Below the pieces are notes generated by a model. The model made no database searches and was not told the DNA's origin. It saw nothing but the letters and a program-made list of their open reading frames with translations. This document shows, in pieces, positions 34,036-45,124 of a DNA stretch of 64,000 nt. The translations under genes were made by a program, and so were the position numbers. The stretch is from Scenedesmus sp. ARA3 (lineage: Eukaryota > Chlorophyta > Chlorophyceae > Sphaeropleales > Scenedesmaceae), in contig RWJK01001545.1 in NCBI GenBank assembly GCA_004335835.1, positions 21,273 through 85,272 of the forward strand, given 5' to 3'. The first letter of the stretch is position 1. Every line of letters starts with the position of its first letter.

Positions 34036-35674
34036 CTACCGCAGCTGCTGCAAATGCTGTGGTCGCCGCAGCCCTTGCTCATGCAGTTGTGCCGGTGCGC
34101 ATGCCCCAGCTGCGGTTGCTACCTGCTGCTGCTGCCTCAGCTGCAGCTGCTTGCCTGCGGCCTGCTGTCTCAACTGCAAAAGCTGGCTGCTGCTGCTGCT
34201 GCTGCAGCCGCGCACCTGCACCAGCTTGCTGATCTCCTTGAACCTGTCAGCCTTGGCGTCCTCCATCAGCTGGAACAGCGCCATCTCGCTGCTCACCAGG
34301 AACGCACCGCTGCAGCACAGGGCAGGCCAGCGCCAGGCAGCACAACGTGAGGCGTCAGGAAAGTCAACACCACAAGGGTGTGCTGGCAAGATGGATAGAG
34401 AATAACGCCTGCAGTTCAGCTGAGCGCATGCTGCGTGACATGTGGAATGTGGCGAGCAATTGCTGGAACGCGTCGCCGCCCGCAGCACTGCCCCACCTCT
34501 GCGTTGCTCGGTGCAGCCCGATGGCCCTGTCGTGCTGGCGCTGGCTGCTGACGCCGTCCACCAGGATGTGCACCTCGTAGCCAGACTCGATGAGGTCTAG
34601 CGTGGTCTGCAGCACACACACGTGCGTCTCGATGCCGCACAGCAGCACCTGCAGCAGGCAAGGGCAGGGCCAGCCACGCCAGCCATCACAGCATGAGGCA
34701 GACGGCCATGGGCGCAGCAGTGTCAGTGTGAGGATTGCCTGTCCCCTGGTGGCTCTGATTTGTTTGTTCAACACACTGGTGTTGGGCAGCACGTCTTGCC
34801 TCTGCGCAACTGCGTACTGCTGCGGCAGCGCAGCTGAAACACACAGCTGTCATGCCACTGCAACCTACAACTTGACTACAAGCCCCGCCGACCATGCTGA
34901 GCACCTGCCACGCATGCCTGTGCTGTGCGCATGCTGCCGTGCTGGCTGTTGCTCCTGTGCCCTGGCAACTGGCTGCGGCTGCCCACCTGCGACACTGCAG
35001 GCTTCTGCTTCAGCAGCTCCTTTACATCTGGCGTGAGCATGCTGAACAGCGTCTTGGCCACAACAGGGCTGTCGGGTGGCAGCACATCCTTCAGCTCCTG
35101 CACTGTGTTGCCCAGCGCCTTGGGGTACTGCTCAGTGGTGATCACGGGCAGGCCCAGGACAGTGGCGCCACGGATCTGCATGTGGGCAGGTGTGCAGCGA
35201 TGACGTGGCAGGCTGACATGCAAGGACAAATAACAACAACTGACAGACTATGCTGCTTAAGCGTGCAAGTAACCTTGCTATTTGTCCATCACAGGTGGCT
35301 GGTGCATGTGTTGACGGCATCCGCAGAACAGCGCTCACTGCACAGCATATTGTACGCAGCAGCATGCTGTTGCCACCGGCCCCTTGCTTGCAGTTGTTTG
35401 CTGCTGCCTACTGCAGCTTGGGCAGCCTCACCATGCGCCGCGCTGTGTCAACGACAGCAGGAAATCCTGTTATCACTGGCCTGAACCGCTCCTGCAAAGC
35501 GCATGCAGGCAGTGCTCATGCATGGTGGTATCCAATCAGCAGCTGCTGATGTGGCGATTGTCCATTGCTATGATCACGGTGCTACTGCTCATGTACCTGC
35601 AGGTCGCACACAAATAGCGCTACGTTTTGCTTTTTGAGCTTGCCCAAGCTACGTGCAGCAGCAGTAGCGGCCAT
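34036..35674 (-). CDS. Isochorismatase-domain hydrolase (ISOC1-like cysteine hydrolase)
   Basis: Exons 35674-35597, 35491-35432, 35175-34987, 34648-34497, 34309-34216 and probably 34173-34036 give about 236 residues. The cysteine-hydrolase triad is intact: D24 (VALFVCDLQ), K87 (DSPVVAKTLFSM) and C120 (LLCGIETHVCVLQ). Other family hallmarks are ITTEQYPKALGNT, which matches ISOC1/ISOC2 better than nicotinamidase, and LVDGVSSQRQHDRAIGLHR. The family hydrolyses small C-N or ether-linked substrates, but the ISOC1 branch has no firmly known substrate. No presequence is visible, so a cytosolic or peroxisomal location is plausible. The last exon is Gln-rich (LQLRQQQQVATAAG) and less certain; the family usually ends soon after FKEISKLV. 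The gene diverges from the YbeY-HAD gene. Confidence 0.82.
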
Positions 35675-35967
35675 GTTTGCAACGGCAATATTGATGTAAG
35701 AAGTGCCGCAAAACCACAATCTCAGGCGCTGATCATTGACATAGTGTGCTTGGGAGTGCAATTGAAGCTTCCTCGTGACCCCAGCTGTCTGTCGGAGAAC
35801 TTTACCTGACTGTCTTGTCACTACGAACGGACGAACCCAGTTCCAAAAAAAAGATTCTATTGCCTTTTATTGAGTATCAATACCTTTCACGAACTGCGTC
35901 GCGTAACCGGGCAAAAGTGTCTGGGTTGCTCGGAGCATCAGTGGTCAGCTTGGCCTGGCCCTTGTAC
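35675..35967. promoter_or_regulatory. Divergent promoter region
   Basis: This 293-bp interval separates the isochorismatase-domain gene (minus) and the YbeY-HAD gene (plus). It includes an AT-rich stretch near 35845-35880. The plus-strand frame is open upstream of the chosen ATG, so translation could in principle start earlier from a non-ATG codon, but this is not favoured. Confidence 0.45.
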
Positions 35968-38854
35968 ATGATGCGTCTGCTGTCACGCTCTGCTACTGGA
36001 ACCTTAACGCATCGTTCTAGCTTTTCATTGGCTAGCAGCAAGCATGTGTGGCCTACCAGCAACAGCAGCAGGCTAGCAGTGCCACAGTTGCAGCAGCAGC
36101 AGCAGCAGCAGCAGGAGCAGCAGCCGGTCTCGCATGCATGCAACATCTTCAGCAGGGCGGGCCTGCAGCAGTTGCAGTTGCGTGGTACTGGTTCCAGGCG
36201 CAGCGTTGCAGTGCTGGCGGGGTTACCTTTTAGTCTGTCACGGCCAGAACGCGTGCTGAAGTTCAAATGGGCTCGCTCTTACCCAGCATACACAGCAGGC
36301 GACCTGCAAGTAGAGGTAGATGTGCTGTCAGAAGGCAGCCCCGCCTGTGTGACAGCAGAAGAGCTGGAGCAACTGCTGCAGCAGCTGGAGGAGGATGCGC
36401 AGGTGGCAGTGCCGCTTGCGCTGCAGGCGAAGCAGCAGTCGCAGCCCAGCTACAGGCTGCCAGCCATTGCCAACATGTCGCTGGTGCTGTGTGATGATGC
36501 ACACATACAGCAGCTGAACAAGGAGTCCAGAGGCAAGGATGCTCCCACGGATGTGCTGTCATTTGAGATTGTCGATGATGCACCACCAGGCATGATGCTG
36601 CCAGTGAAGCTGCTGGGTGACTTGGTCATATCAGTCGACACTGCGCAGCGGCAGGCGCAGGAGCGAGGGTGAGCTGCGCGTGGTGCCAGCTCCTGTTGTT
36701 ACGCCAACAAGCCTGCTTTACAACATGATCTAACGGAGGTAGCTGGCATTTTCTGGGTCTGCAACAGGTGGTGGTCTGCAACAGGTGGTTATGTGCACCC
36801 TGCTAGTGCCGAAATTGTCTTATGACCTGCCCGCTTTAAAATTCATATGACCTGCCCGCTGTCTCCTGTGCAGGCACTCGCTGCTGACGGAGCTGCGCGT
36901 GCTGCTTGTGCACGGCTTGCTGCATCTAAGTGGCTTTGACCATGAGCAGGGGCAGCAGCAGCTGCAGGACATGGCGCAGCACGAGACCAGCCTGCTGTCA
37001 GAGCTGGGCTGGGAGGGCAGCGGCCTCATCAGCGCAGCAGAGGCAGCAGCCGGGCAGGAGGAGGGCAGCAGCCAAGGCGAAGAGGACGCATACTCAAATG
37101 GCTTCAGCAGCCCCAGCAGCAGCAGCAGTAGTGGTAGCAGCAGCGGTAGCTGCAGCAGCGGTAGCAGCGGCAGGGCAGGCTCTGTGCAGAGCATGTCTAC
37201 GGCGTCTTCCACGGGTAGCAGCAGGTGAGCAACGGCCGAAACATGGTATATGTGGCTGAGAGGACAGCATCTGACTAGTCGAAGCAGCAAGCGCACGCAA
37301 GCAAATGCCAGCTGTTCTCAATAACATGAACACGCGTAAGCATGGGCAGCTACCCCAGCCAGCAGCTGCTGCCCCAGTTGCTGCGCTTGTCCTTGCCTGC
37401 GCAGGCCGCGGCGCAAGCCGCAGGTGCCGCTGGTGGCGCTGGACATGGACGGCACACTGCTGGACGGCAGCAGCAGGATACGGCCCGAGAGCGCAGCAGC
37501 CATCCGCGCAGCGACTGCCCTTGGCGTGCGGGTGGTGCTGGCGACAGGCAAGGCGCGGCCTGCAGCGATAGCCGCATGCAGGGAGGCTGGCCTGGAGGGT
37601 GACGAGCTGCTGGTGTCGCTGCGCACGCCAGGCGTGTTCCTGCAGGTGGGTGCAGCGCAAGTACTGGTGCATGTGCCTAAGGGGGCATGAGCGGGTGCAG
37701 CGTTGTTTGCTGCAGGCTTGGGGGTTTATATCTGGCATGGCAGCAGGACAGCACTGGCGTAAGCCAGTGCCAGGCCTCTTGCAGTAGTAGCAAGCGTGCG
37801 TGATGTCTTTGCTGGCTTTCCACGTGCTCTGTGCAGGGCCTGGCAGTGCATGGCCGCAAGGGCCAGCAGCTGTCGGATGCGGCGCTGCCGCCGGCCGTGG
37901 TGGGCCAGGCCTTCAGCTGGGCTGGTGAGGCGGGCATCTCCTGCGTGGCCTTCCTGGGTGACGAGTGCGCCACACTGAAGCTGACCAGTGAGCTGCGGGA
38001 GCTGCACACCAGGTGTGGTGGCCATGCAGCGCGCTGCAGGCAGCAAGGCAGCTGCTACGGGTGGTGCAGGCAGCTGCACAGAGCATGTGTCTTTTGCGTG
38101 GCGCTGCTGAAGGCTGCTGCTGTTGTTGACATTGCTTGTGCGTGTTGGTCAGAGGTTGCAGGTTGTTGTCGGTGGTGTGGCTTACATCAGCAGTGCATGT
38201 CTGCCTGTGTCATGCTGCGCCGTGCAGGTACTATGAGCCGCTGGCTGCTGAGCTGGCGGGTGTTGAGCAGCTGCTGGCAGGGCCTGCGGTGCGCAAGCTG
38301 CTGTTCATGAGCCAGCCTGAGCTGGTGGCTGGGCTGGTGGAGCCGCACTGGCGGCAGGCGCTGCAGGGCCAGGGAGCTGAGGTGATGCAGGCGGTGCCCA
38401 ACATGCTGGAGGTGGTGCCTGCGGGCGTGAACAAGTGGGCCGGGCTGCAGGTGAGGCTGCGGCTGCCGTACAGCTGCTGCTGCTGCTACTACTACTACTA
38501 CTGTGGACAGGCTGTTGGGTGTGCATGGGTGTCTTAAACTTGTGGAGAATGATAGTGCAATCCTGTGTGCAGCTCATGCTGCTCATCCTTTAAGCATGGT
38601 TGGCAACAGCAAGACGCTTGCTGTGCTGCGCTGTGGTGGCTGTTCTGCAGGTGCTGCTGGAGCACTTGGGCGTGCCTGCGCAGGATATTGTGGCAGTGGG
38701 AGACGGCAGCAACGACCTGCAGATGGTGGCCAACGTGGGTATGGGAGTTGCTATGGGCAATGCAGTAGACCAAGTGAAGCACGCTGCAGCGGCAGTGGTG
38801 TCTAGCAACGACGACGGTGGGATAGTGGAAGCATTTGAGCGCTTTGTGCTATGA
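35968..38854 (+). CDS. YBEY: YbeY endoribonuclease fused to HAD (Cof-type) phosphatase, plastid-targeted
   Basis: Six exons (35968-36668, 36874-37224, 37405-37645, 37837-38012, 38228-38450, 38651-38854) sum to 632 codons. Residues 1 to about 55 resemble a plastid transit peptide (MMRLLSRSATGTLTHRSSFS). The YbeY domain follows, with SLVLCDDAHIQQLNKESRGK, DVLSFE and the zinc-binding HGLLHLSGFDHEQG, which keeps all three histidines. YbeY matures the 3' end of bacterial-type 16S rRNA. After a Ser/Gly-rich linker the HAD domain has motif I ALDMDGTLLDG, motif II-like VVLATGKAR and motif IV VAVGDGSNDLQMV; it ends GIVEAFERFVL. This two-domain layout is also known in land plants (Arabidopsis YbeY), so it is an ancient plastid fusion and not an assembly artefact. 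The HAD substrate is unknown. Confidence 0.9.
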
Positions 38855-39424
38855 CAGCAGGGTCTCGTCTGGGCACTGCTGCATGATTACGCAGGATCTG
38901 CCACTTGAGCAACTCTTTTACGATTGCATACTCATGACATTTGCATCCCTGTGACTCAGCACTGGCTGCATGCACTAGGGTGAGCCTGCACAGACAACGG
39001 TACGGCCTTGCAGCAGCGGTACCTGTACAGTAAGGCTTTGATTTGAAGCCGTAATTCAAGGTCTGTGTGGCGGTGACTCGAGGACTGGGCGCGGGCGTCG
39101 CCCAACATGAGCGTACGTCAGCACGCGTGTCGCGCCCTTGGAGACAATTGTTAGAGGCTCCAGCTGTATGCAATGATGCCTCATTTGTTTCAAGCAAACT
39201 GGGCGTCGGAAGTATCTGCGGGCTGTACCGGGCCTGTCGTGCAAGGTGCCGACGTGTACTGCTCGCAACCCTCCTCTCCGTAGGACTCTCCCGCGGCTCA
39301 AACTTGACCTTGCGTTCTTGGTGTGGAACACACAGTAGTTTGAGCGTGTTTGGAATCTGTGCTCCTCGAAGAAGCACAAGATTGCTGTAGATTGCGCGCG
39401 GTCGACCGCCAAAACTTTGAATCG
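38855..39424. other. Intergenic between YbeY-HAD and GH5 genes
   Basis: About 570 bp between two plus-strand genes. It should contain the YbeY-HAD 3' UTR and the GH5 promoter. No coding sequence is supported. Confidence 0.5.
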
Positions 39425-42400
39425 ATGGTGAGGTCCAGAGTAGGAGCTACGGTGCTCCTGATATGTTGCTTGCTGGTAGTATGTGTTTCTGGCAGAGAGT
39501 TGCGGCGGCCTGCAGCCTCCCGCAATACCACGCGCCGTAGCCTTCCCGGAGCAGCTGGTCGTCCCTCCAATATTTCAAGGCCTGGGCACTTGCCCCGCAT
39601 CAAGCAGACATGCTCTGCAGTGACCTACGGTGAGTATCAAGGAGCCATAGCAGCCGCTGCTGAGCTGCTGAGTGACGATGCTTTGAACCAGCAGCGCATC
39701 AGATGACACCATGACTCTGAATTACTACTGCTTGCGATGTGTTTACAGACCAGCCTCCTAGGGGGCGGCCAGCTGCCCCTGTGGAGCTGCGGGGTGACCA
39801 GTTTGTGACAGTTGCGGATGGCCAGCCGGTGGCCATGCACGGAGTCAACTGGTGAGCAGCAATTGCGATGCTACTGCTGTACACTGCATGACAGAAAGAG
39901 AGAGCACATACATATTTATGCAGTATGTGTGCACTGGTGCCTTCACTCATATGCAATCAAGCAGCTGCTAACACGTTGCTGCTATCATGTTAATGCACCT
40001 CCGACGCTGACTTGATGCTGTTCTGCTGTGGTCATGCAGGTTTGGGTTCAACAACAGGTGACAGGGCCTAGCTGTTGGAGTCACTGATCAGTATGGCATG
40101 CGCTCGTAACAGCAGGCGGTGGCAGGCAGCAACACATGCAGATGGCAAGCTGGAACACTCAGCAATGGACAGCATTAAATGCGCTCAGCAGCGCTGCTGA
40201 CCAGGTGATAGGTGACCAGGGCATGCCCTCCTCATGTGCAGCTTGCTTGCCTGTGCATGCCGCATGCTCAGCAGCTGCAGATAACAGCGGCTGAGGCCCC
40301 GCTGCTGCCCACCATGCTATGCTAAGCAGGATGACCTTCCTCAACGGGCTGTGGGCTGGCCAGGCGTCTGCCAACTCCGACTTTGCGGCCATCATCTGGC
40401 AGCTGAAGCTGCTGGGCTTCAACTCCATCCGGCTGCCCTTCCTGTTTGACGACCTGCAGGCGCCCGCGCAGCCCATCCAGGGTGAGCAGCCCGCAGCAGC
40501 AGGGCCTGCCAGCACAACTGGGCTGGCTCAGCGCCTGTGCATAAGTGTGCTACAGTGCACATGGCTGCTATGACATGTACCAAACCATGCAGATGCATGC
40601 AACATTGTGCTAAGCGGCGGGTCAGGCAGCGCTAAACAACCATTGCATCTTGCTGCTGCTGCTGCTGCTGCTGCAGGCTACTGCACTCACGAAAGCACCC
40701 TGCCTGAGCTGGCCAACCGCACCGTTGACCCGCAGTACAGCGTGGCCATCCGCAGGGCGCCGCCCACGCCAGCAGTGCCACTGCCGCGCGTGGCTGAACC
40801 GGGCAGTTGCAACAAGTACATCCCGCCTCTTGCTGGCGGCAAGACCATGGAGCGATTCCTGTGGACTGTGCAGTGGCTGGGTGGGTGGCTGCTGACAGTG
40901 GGGTGGCCGGCCAGCTGCAGTGCTCGTGCTGCTTTGAGATTGTAATTGGCAATTCGTGCCTGTGTTCTCTGCAAGCACGCTTATTGTCTGTGTCTGCAAA
41001 GCGGCCAGCTAACAATTGTGTTTTGACATGCGTGCTGACACATTGGCGCTGCTGCCGTCTTGTTGCTTTGCAGTCTCCAACGGCTTCTACGTCCTCATCG
41101 ACTACCATCCGATGGTGAGTGCTCTGCTCCTGCCTTATTGAATGATCGTTGTAACATGGCGTAGCAGGCAGAGATATAGGCAGATTGCCTGGTGGAGTAC
41201 AACTTGTGTATACATGAATGCCAACTCCTGCTGCATGTGAATACATCCCAGCGCCCTCTGCTTGCTGCTGCTGCTGCTGCTGCTGCAGGGCATGGAGAAG
41301 ACCAGCTATGACGCTGCCGCCTTTGTTGAGGCGTGGAAGCAGGTGTGGTCAGCGGTGAGCTGCCTGCCCAACTTCCGCCGCGACATGGTGGGCCGCGTGT
41401 TTGTGGACATCCTCAACGAGCCTGACAGCCAGTGGCAGGCCTGGCAGCCCAAGGACGGCACAGCAGGTGTGCGCATGCACACAACAGGGTGACGGATGGC
41501 TGGAGAGGTGCATGCATACAGCAGGTAGCAATGCAATGCAGCCATGCAATGCAGCAATGCATGCAATACAATGTATACATACAGCAGGTAGCATGCAGCA
41601 TGCCAGGTGGGCGCTGCTACATGGCAGGCAGCTGTTGTTGATCATGCTCCCTTTGAAGTTGCCACACATGTAAAGCACACGCTGTGTGCCGGCTGTCGTT
41701 TGCTGACATGCTATTTGTGTGCTGCCTGCTGCACTGCAGGCATGACGGAGCTGTACCTGGGCGTGATGGATGCGCTGTGGGCACTGACGCCAGGCGCACC
41801 AATCTTCTTCATCAACGGCGGCGGCCAGGGCGCATACGCTGTGAGTGGGGCACGGCTGCAGCAGCAGCAGCAGCAGCGCCGAACAGGAGCAGGATGATAG
41901 CAACGGGTGCAGCTATACAGCTGTCCCGAGCTCACAGCATGGTTTGATAGTTAGCGACAGCTTTGCACTGCATGCTGCAGCCATGCACCGCCTAGCCACG
42001 CAGCATACTTGGCTGCATCCTGGTGCTGCGGCTAACCCCGCTGCCCTCCTTTGCACACGTGTGCCTCTGCCTGCTGCAGGGCCTGAACTGGGGCAACGGC
42101 TTTGTGACCGACAAGGGCCTCATCGAGGAGTGGGGCATCACTGACGCCAACCCCTTCTTCCAGGCGCTGATGGAGCGGCCCTACCTGAACCGTGTGGTCA
42201 TCAGCCCACACCTGTACGGGCCCAGCGTGTCACACCGCAAGGACTTCTACAAGGTGCGGCTGGCAGGGCATGATGCGTGGTGTGGGCTAAGAGAGGCGTA
42301 GCTGCACTGGTGCAGATCTGTTTGCATGGCAATGCCGCAACGGCGTACTGCGGCAGTGTGTTGCCAGCTTGTGCGTATTGAGGTGGTATGTGAGCAGGTG

Positions 42401-44263
42401 CGTCGATGGAGGGTGTCACCCTCCAGTGGCTGGGCAGCGTGGGGCAGAGCTTCCACAACATAGCCACACTGTGCATGGCAGGCGCATCAGATGCCTTGCG
42501 CTCAACCTGCCGCATGCTGTGCCTGCAGGGCCCTGAGTGGATGGAGTCGCTGGACAAGTCGTTTGGCTACCTGGGCAAGGAAGGCTACTGCTACCAGGGG
42601 AAGTGCCACGTGTTCCCCATTGCCGTGGGTAAGTGAGGCAGCAGCAGAGCCAGCAGGCAGAGCACAGCAGCCATAGCACCTCCCCACAAAAACTTGCCAA
42701 CGTTATAGCTGCATTCACAGCTGTCACAGCTGCCTTCACAGCTGTAACAATATCGGTGATGCGTGCAGTCTCAGTGCTGTTTGTGTTGTGGTGAAGGCAA
42801 GTTACAAGCTAGCATTGGACGCTGGCAGCACACGCCTACAGTTGCCCTCCTGCCTCTGCCTACCGACTTGCTTGAATGATGCCCAGGGTGTAATTGTAAG
42901 TCGCTGGTCCTGGTGCCAGATGCGTGCACCTGTTGACAACCTGCTGCTGCTGCCTGCTCTGCGCTGCAGGCGAGTTTGGCTCCAAGTTTGAGAACCCCGA
43001 GGACCTGGCACACCTGGCTGACCTGGCGGCATACATGAACGCACAGGGCGCGGGCAACACAGGCGGCCACAAGTGAGCGGCGCAGCCATGACAGCAGGGC
43101 TGCGGCCCAAGGCCGCCACAGTTGCCCCAGTCGCCACATCATCAGCATCTGCTTGCTTTAGGGATGCTTGTGTGCTGTCCTTTGAAGGTGTTTGTTAGCA
43201 ACACAGGCAGCTGGTGCAGAAGACACCTGGATGCGCATGGTGTTGAGCAAACCTTGCTTGGTGAATTGTCCTTAAGTGGTGCCGTGTTGTATGTTTGTGG
43301 TACCCAGTAGCACAACAGACCCTATTTAGTAGTGGCAGCACGTGTTGTATGTTTGTGGTACACAGCACGCACAACATACCCTATTCTTCACCACTCAGAC
43401 AATGCTGCGGGTCCTGTCTGGGTAGGCAGTGGTGTGTAGCTCACCATGAGATGCCCCTGCCCTCTGCTCAGTTTTGCTGATGTCCAGCGCTTGCTCTGCA
43501 CTCTCCTGCCACTGCCACCAGGCCCGTTGGCAACTACTTCTACTGGTGCTACAACGCCAACTCGGGTGAGCTGCTGGGCAGCAAGCACCACCCAGATGCT
43601 GCAGCATGCAGCTGGCATACAGCTGATCAGTGGCAGCCAGTCCAGGCGCAGCCGGCAGCTGCAGATGTCACATGTGCTGCAACTGTTAGCGCAATGAGCT
43701 GTGCAGTGCAAGTACAGTAGTATGTCACAACGCAGCACCAACACCTGTCCTCTGCTGCTGCCACTGCTGCTGCTGCTGCCTGCTGCCGCCACGCAGGTGA
43801 TACTGGCGGCCTGGTTGATGACAGCTGGATGAACCTGCAGTGGGTGAAGCTGCGCTACCTCAGCGACAACCTGGGCCTCACGCCATGGTACAAGGCGCAG
43901 CCAGCCAGGCGCAGGCCAGCACCGGCAGCTGCAGCTGCTGCCGGCGACACCGCCGCAAGCGCACCCGCTGCCGGCAGTGATGCTGCCAGTGACATCATAG
44001 TGGGCACTGGGCCAGCAGAGGCACTGCCTGCGCCTGCAGAGGAGACGGCATCCACGCCTGTGGCTACTGCCCCTGTTGCTGCGCCTGTGGCGAGCACACC
44101 TGTTGCTGCTGCACCTGTAGCCGCCACACCTGTGGCTGCGCCTGTGGCCACCGCACCTGTTGTGGTGACACCAGCTGCTCCAGCCGCAGCAGCCGCAGCA
44201 GCAACAGCCGCAGCACCAGCCACTGCTGGTGAAGCGCCAGCTGCAGCTGTTTTTGCAAGCTAG
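39425..44263 (+). CDS. Secreted GH5-type glycoside hydrolase (cellulase/mannanase-like) with repetitive C-terminal tail
   Basis: Thirteen exons: 39425-39629, 39749-39851, 40040-40057, 40330-40481, 40677-40880, 41074-41114, 41289-41466, 41740-41840, 42080-42253, 42529-42628, 42970-43072, 43522-43565, 43797-44263; these sum to 630 codons. Residues 1-23 (MVRSRVGATVLLICCLLVVCVSG) are a signal peptide. GH5 hallmarks: HGVNWFGFNNRMTFLNGLWAG, GFNSIRLPF, GFYVLIDYHPM, acid/base E285 in DILNEPDSQW, RVVISPHLYGPS, and nucleophile E427 in GEFGSKFENP, then NYFYWCYNANSGDTGG. The 18-nt third exon (WFGFNN) is needed to keep this motif. Retaining GH5 enzymes cut beta-1,4 glucans or mannans, so a cell-wall role is likely. 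The last 110 residues or so are Ala/Pro/Val/Thr repeats (VATAPVAAPVASTPV) without a carbohydrate-binding module. Confidence 0.88.
40040..40057 (+). other. 18-nt microexon of the GH5 gene
   Basis: The 18 bases are flanked by TCATGCAG upstream and GTGACAG downstream. They carry the end of a split Trp codon, then codons for Phe-Gly-Phe-Asn-Asn, then two bases of an Arg codon. Skipping it would remove the conserved WFGFN motif near the GH5 substrate cleft while keeping frame, because 18 is divisible by three. Confidence 0.75.
40653..40676 (+). repeat. (CTG)n tract forming the acceptor of GH5 exon 5
   Basis: About eight GCT/CTG triplets run straight into the CAG that precedes GH5 exon 5 (40677). 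A near-identical arrangement precedes exon 7 at 41264-41288. Confidence 0.85.
43283..43385. repeat. Diverged tandem duplication in GH5 intron 11
   Basis: Two copies of a roughly 50-60 bp unit begin GTGTTGTATGTTTGTGGTAC near 43285 and 43342, each followed by CACAACA and CCCTATT. The copies differ by several substitutions, so the duplication is not recent. Confidence 0.75.
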
Positions 44264-45124
44264 AGCACAATGTGTACCCTCAAAGCATTTGTATTTTCAA
44301 TTCTTTTTTAGACTAGCAAACTGGGTGCATGGCAGGCTGAGCATGAATAGTAGACTAGTCCAGCATAGTAAATTTTTTGACCTGTAGCTGAGTCAGACAG
44401 TTGAGTAAGGAAGTCTTTTAGCATTTGTGCAGTATGTGCATTCACCATCTGAGAATGTTACTGCATGCATCAAGTTCTTCTTGCATGCATGTGTATTTCT
44501 TGACATGTCAGCTGGCTCATGGTACCTCAGCCCCGCTTGAAATGCCAGGGGGGAGACAACATCCGGGGAGGATTGCATGTGGATGCGTCTGGAGGTCTGA
44601 GTGTTGTCGAGCTGGGAAACAATGTGCTGTGGCAGCTGGCCCAAGACGGCATCTGACTCTCCCGCCAGCATCCAACGCTCCAGGATCGTCCTGTGTTTAG
44701 AGCGTTGCTCCTTGCTTTCACCCATTTTTTGATTTTCCTGCATTTGCTGGGTGACCAGACGTGCACCGTGCTCTGTGCAGCCTGAGCTCTTGCAACACTG
44801 AGCGAGTCAAACACCAAGTCAGACTCAGGGTACAGGGTTGTGGCCTTGACTGCCTGATGATGCCTTGCCAGCTGATCAGGTGTGTCAAGTACCCGTGCCG
44901 GGCTGGAAACAGTTATCTTGGCTATAACTAAGCTAGGTGTTGGCACAAGACATCAAGCTGCCCAAACTGCCATGTTGTTGGCAAACCCTCCGCCACTGCT
45001 CAACACTCTTCCGGTGCCTCTCAGCAAACACAACACATATTGATCAATACATTCTTGCTGCATCATGCTGTTGCGAAGTGGTCCGTGCCCTTTCCTCAAG
45101 ACCAACCAGAACTCCGCAACAGCC
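44264..45124. other. Intergenic with a possible minus-strand coding fragment
   Basis: On the minus strand two overlapping frames look protein-like: one around 44946-44780 (ARVLDTPDQLARHHQAVKAT) and one around 44760-44393 (ESKEQRSKHRTILERWMLAG). An intron from a GTACTTGAC donor near 44893 to an acceptor before 44750 would join them in phase. No start exon was found and no domain is recognised. The plus strand here is the 3' UTR of the GH5 gene and the promoter of the plastid membrane protein gene. Confidence 0.25.
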
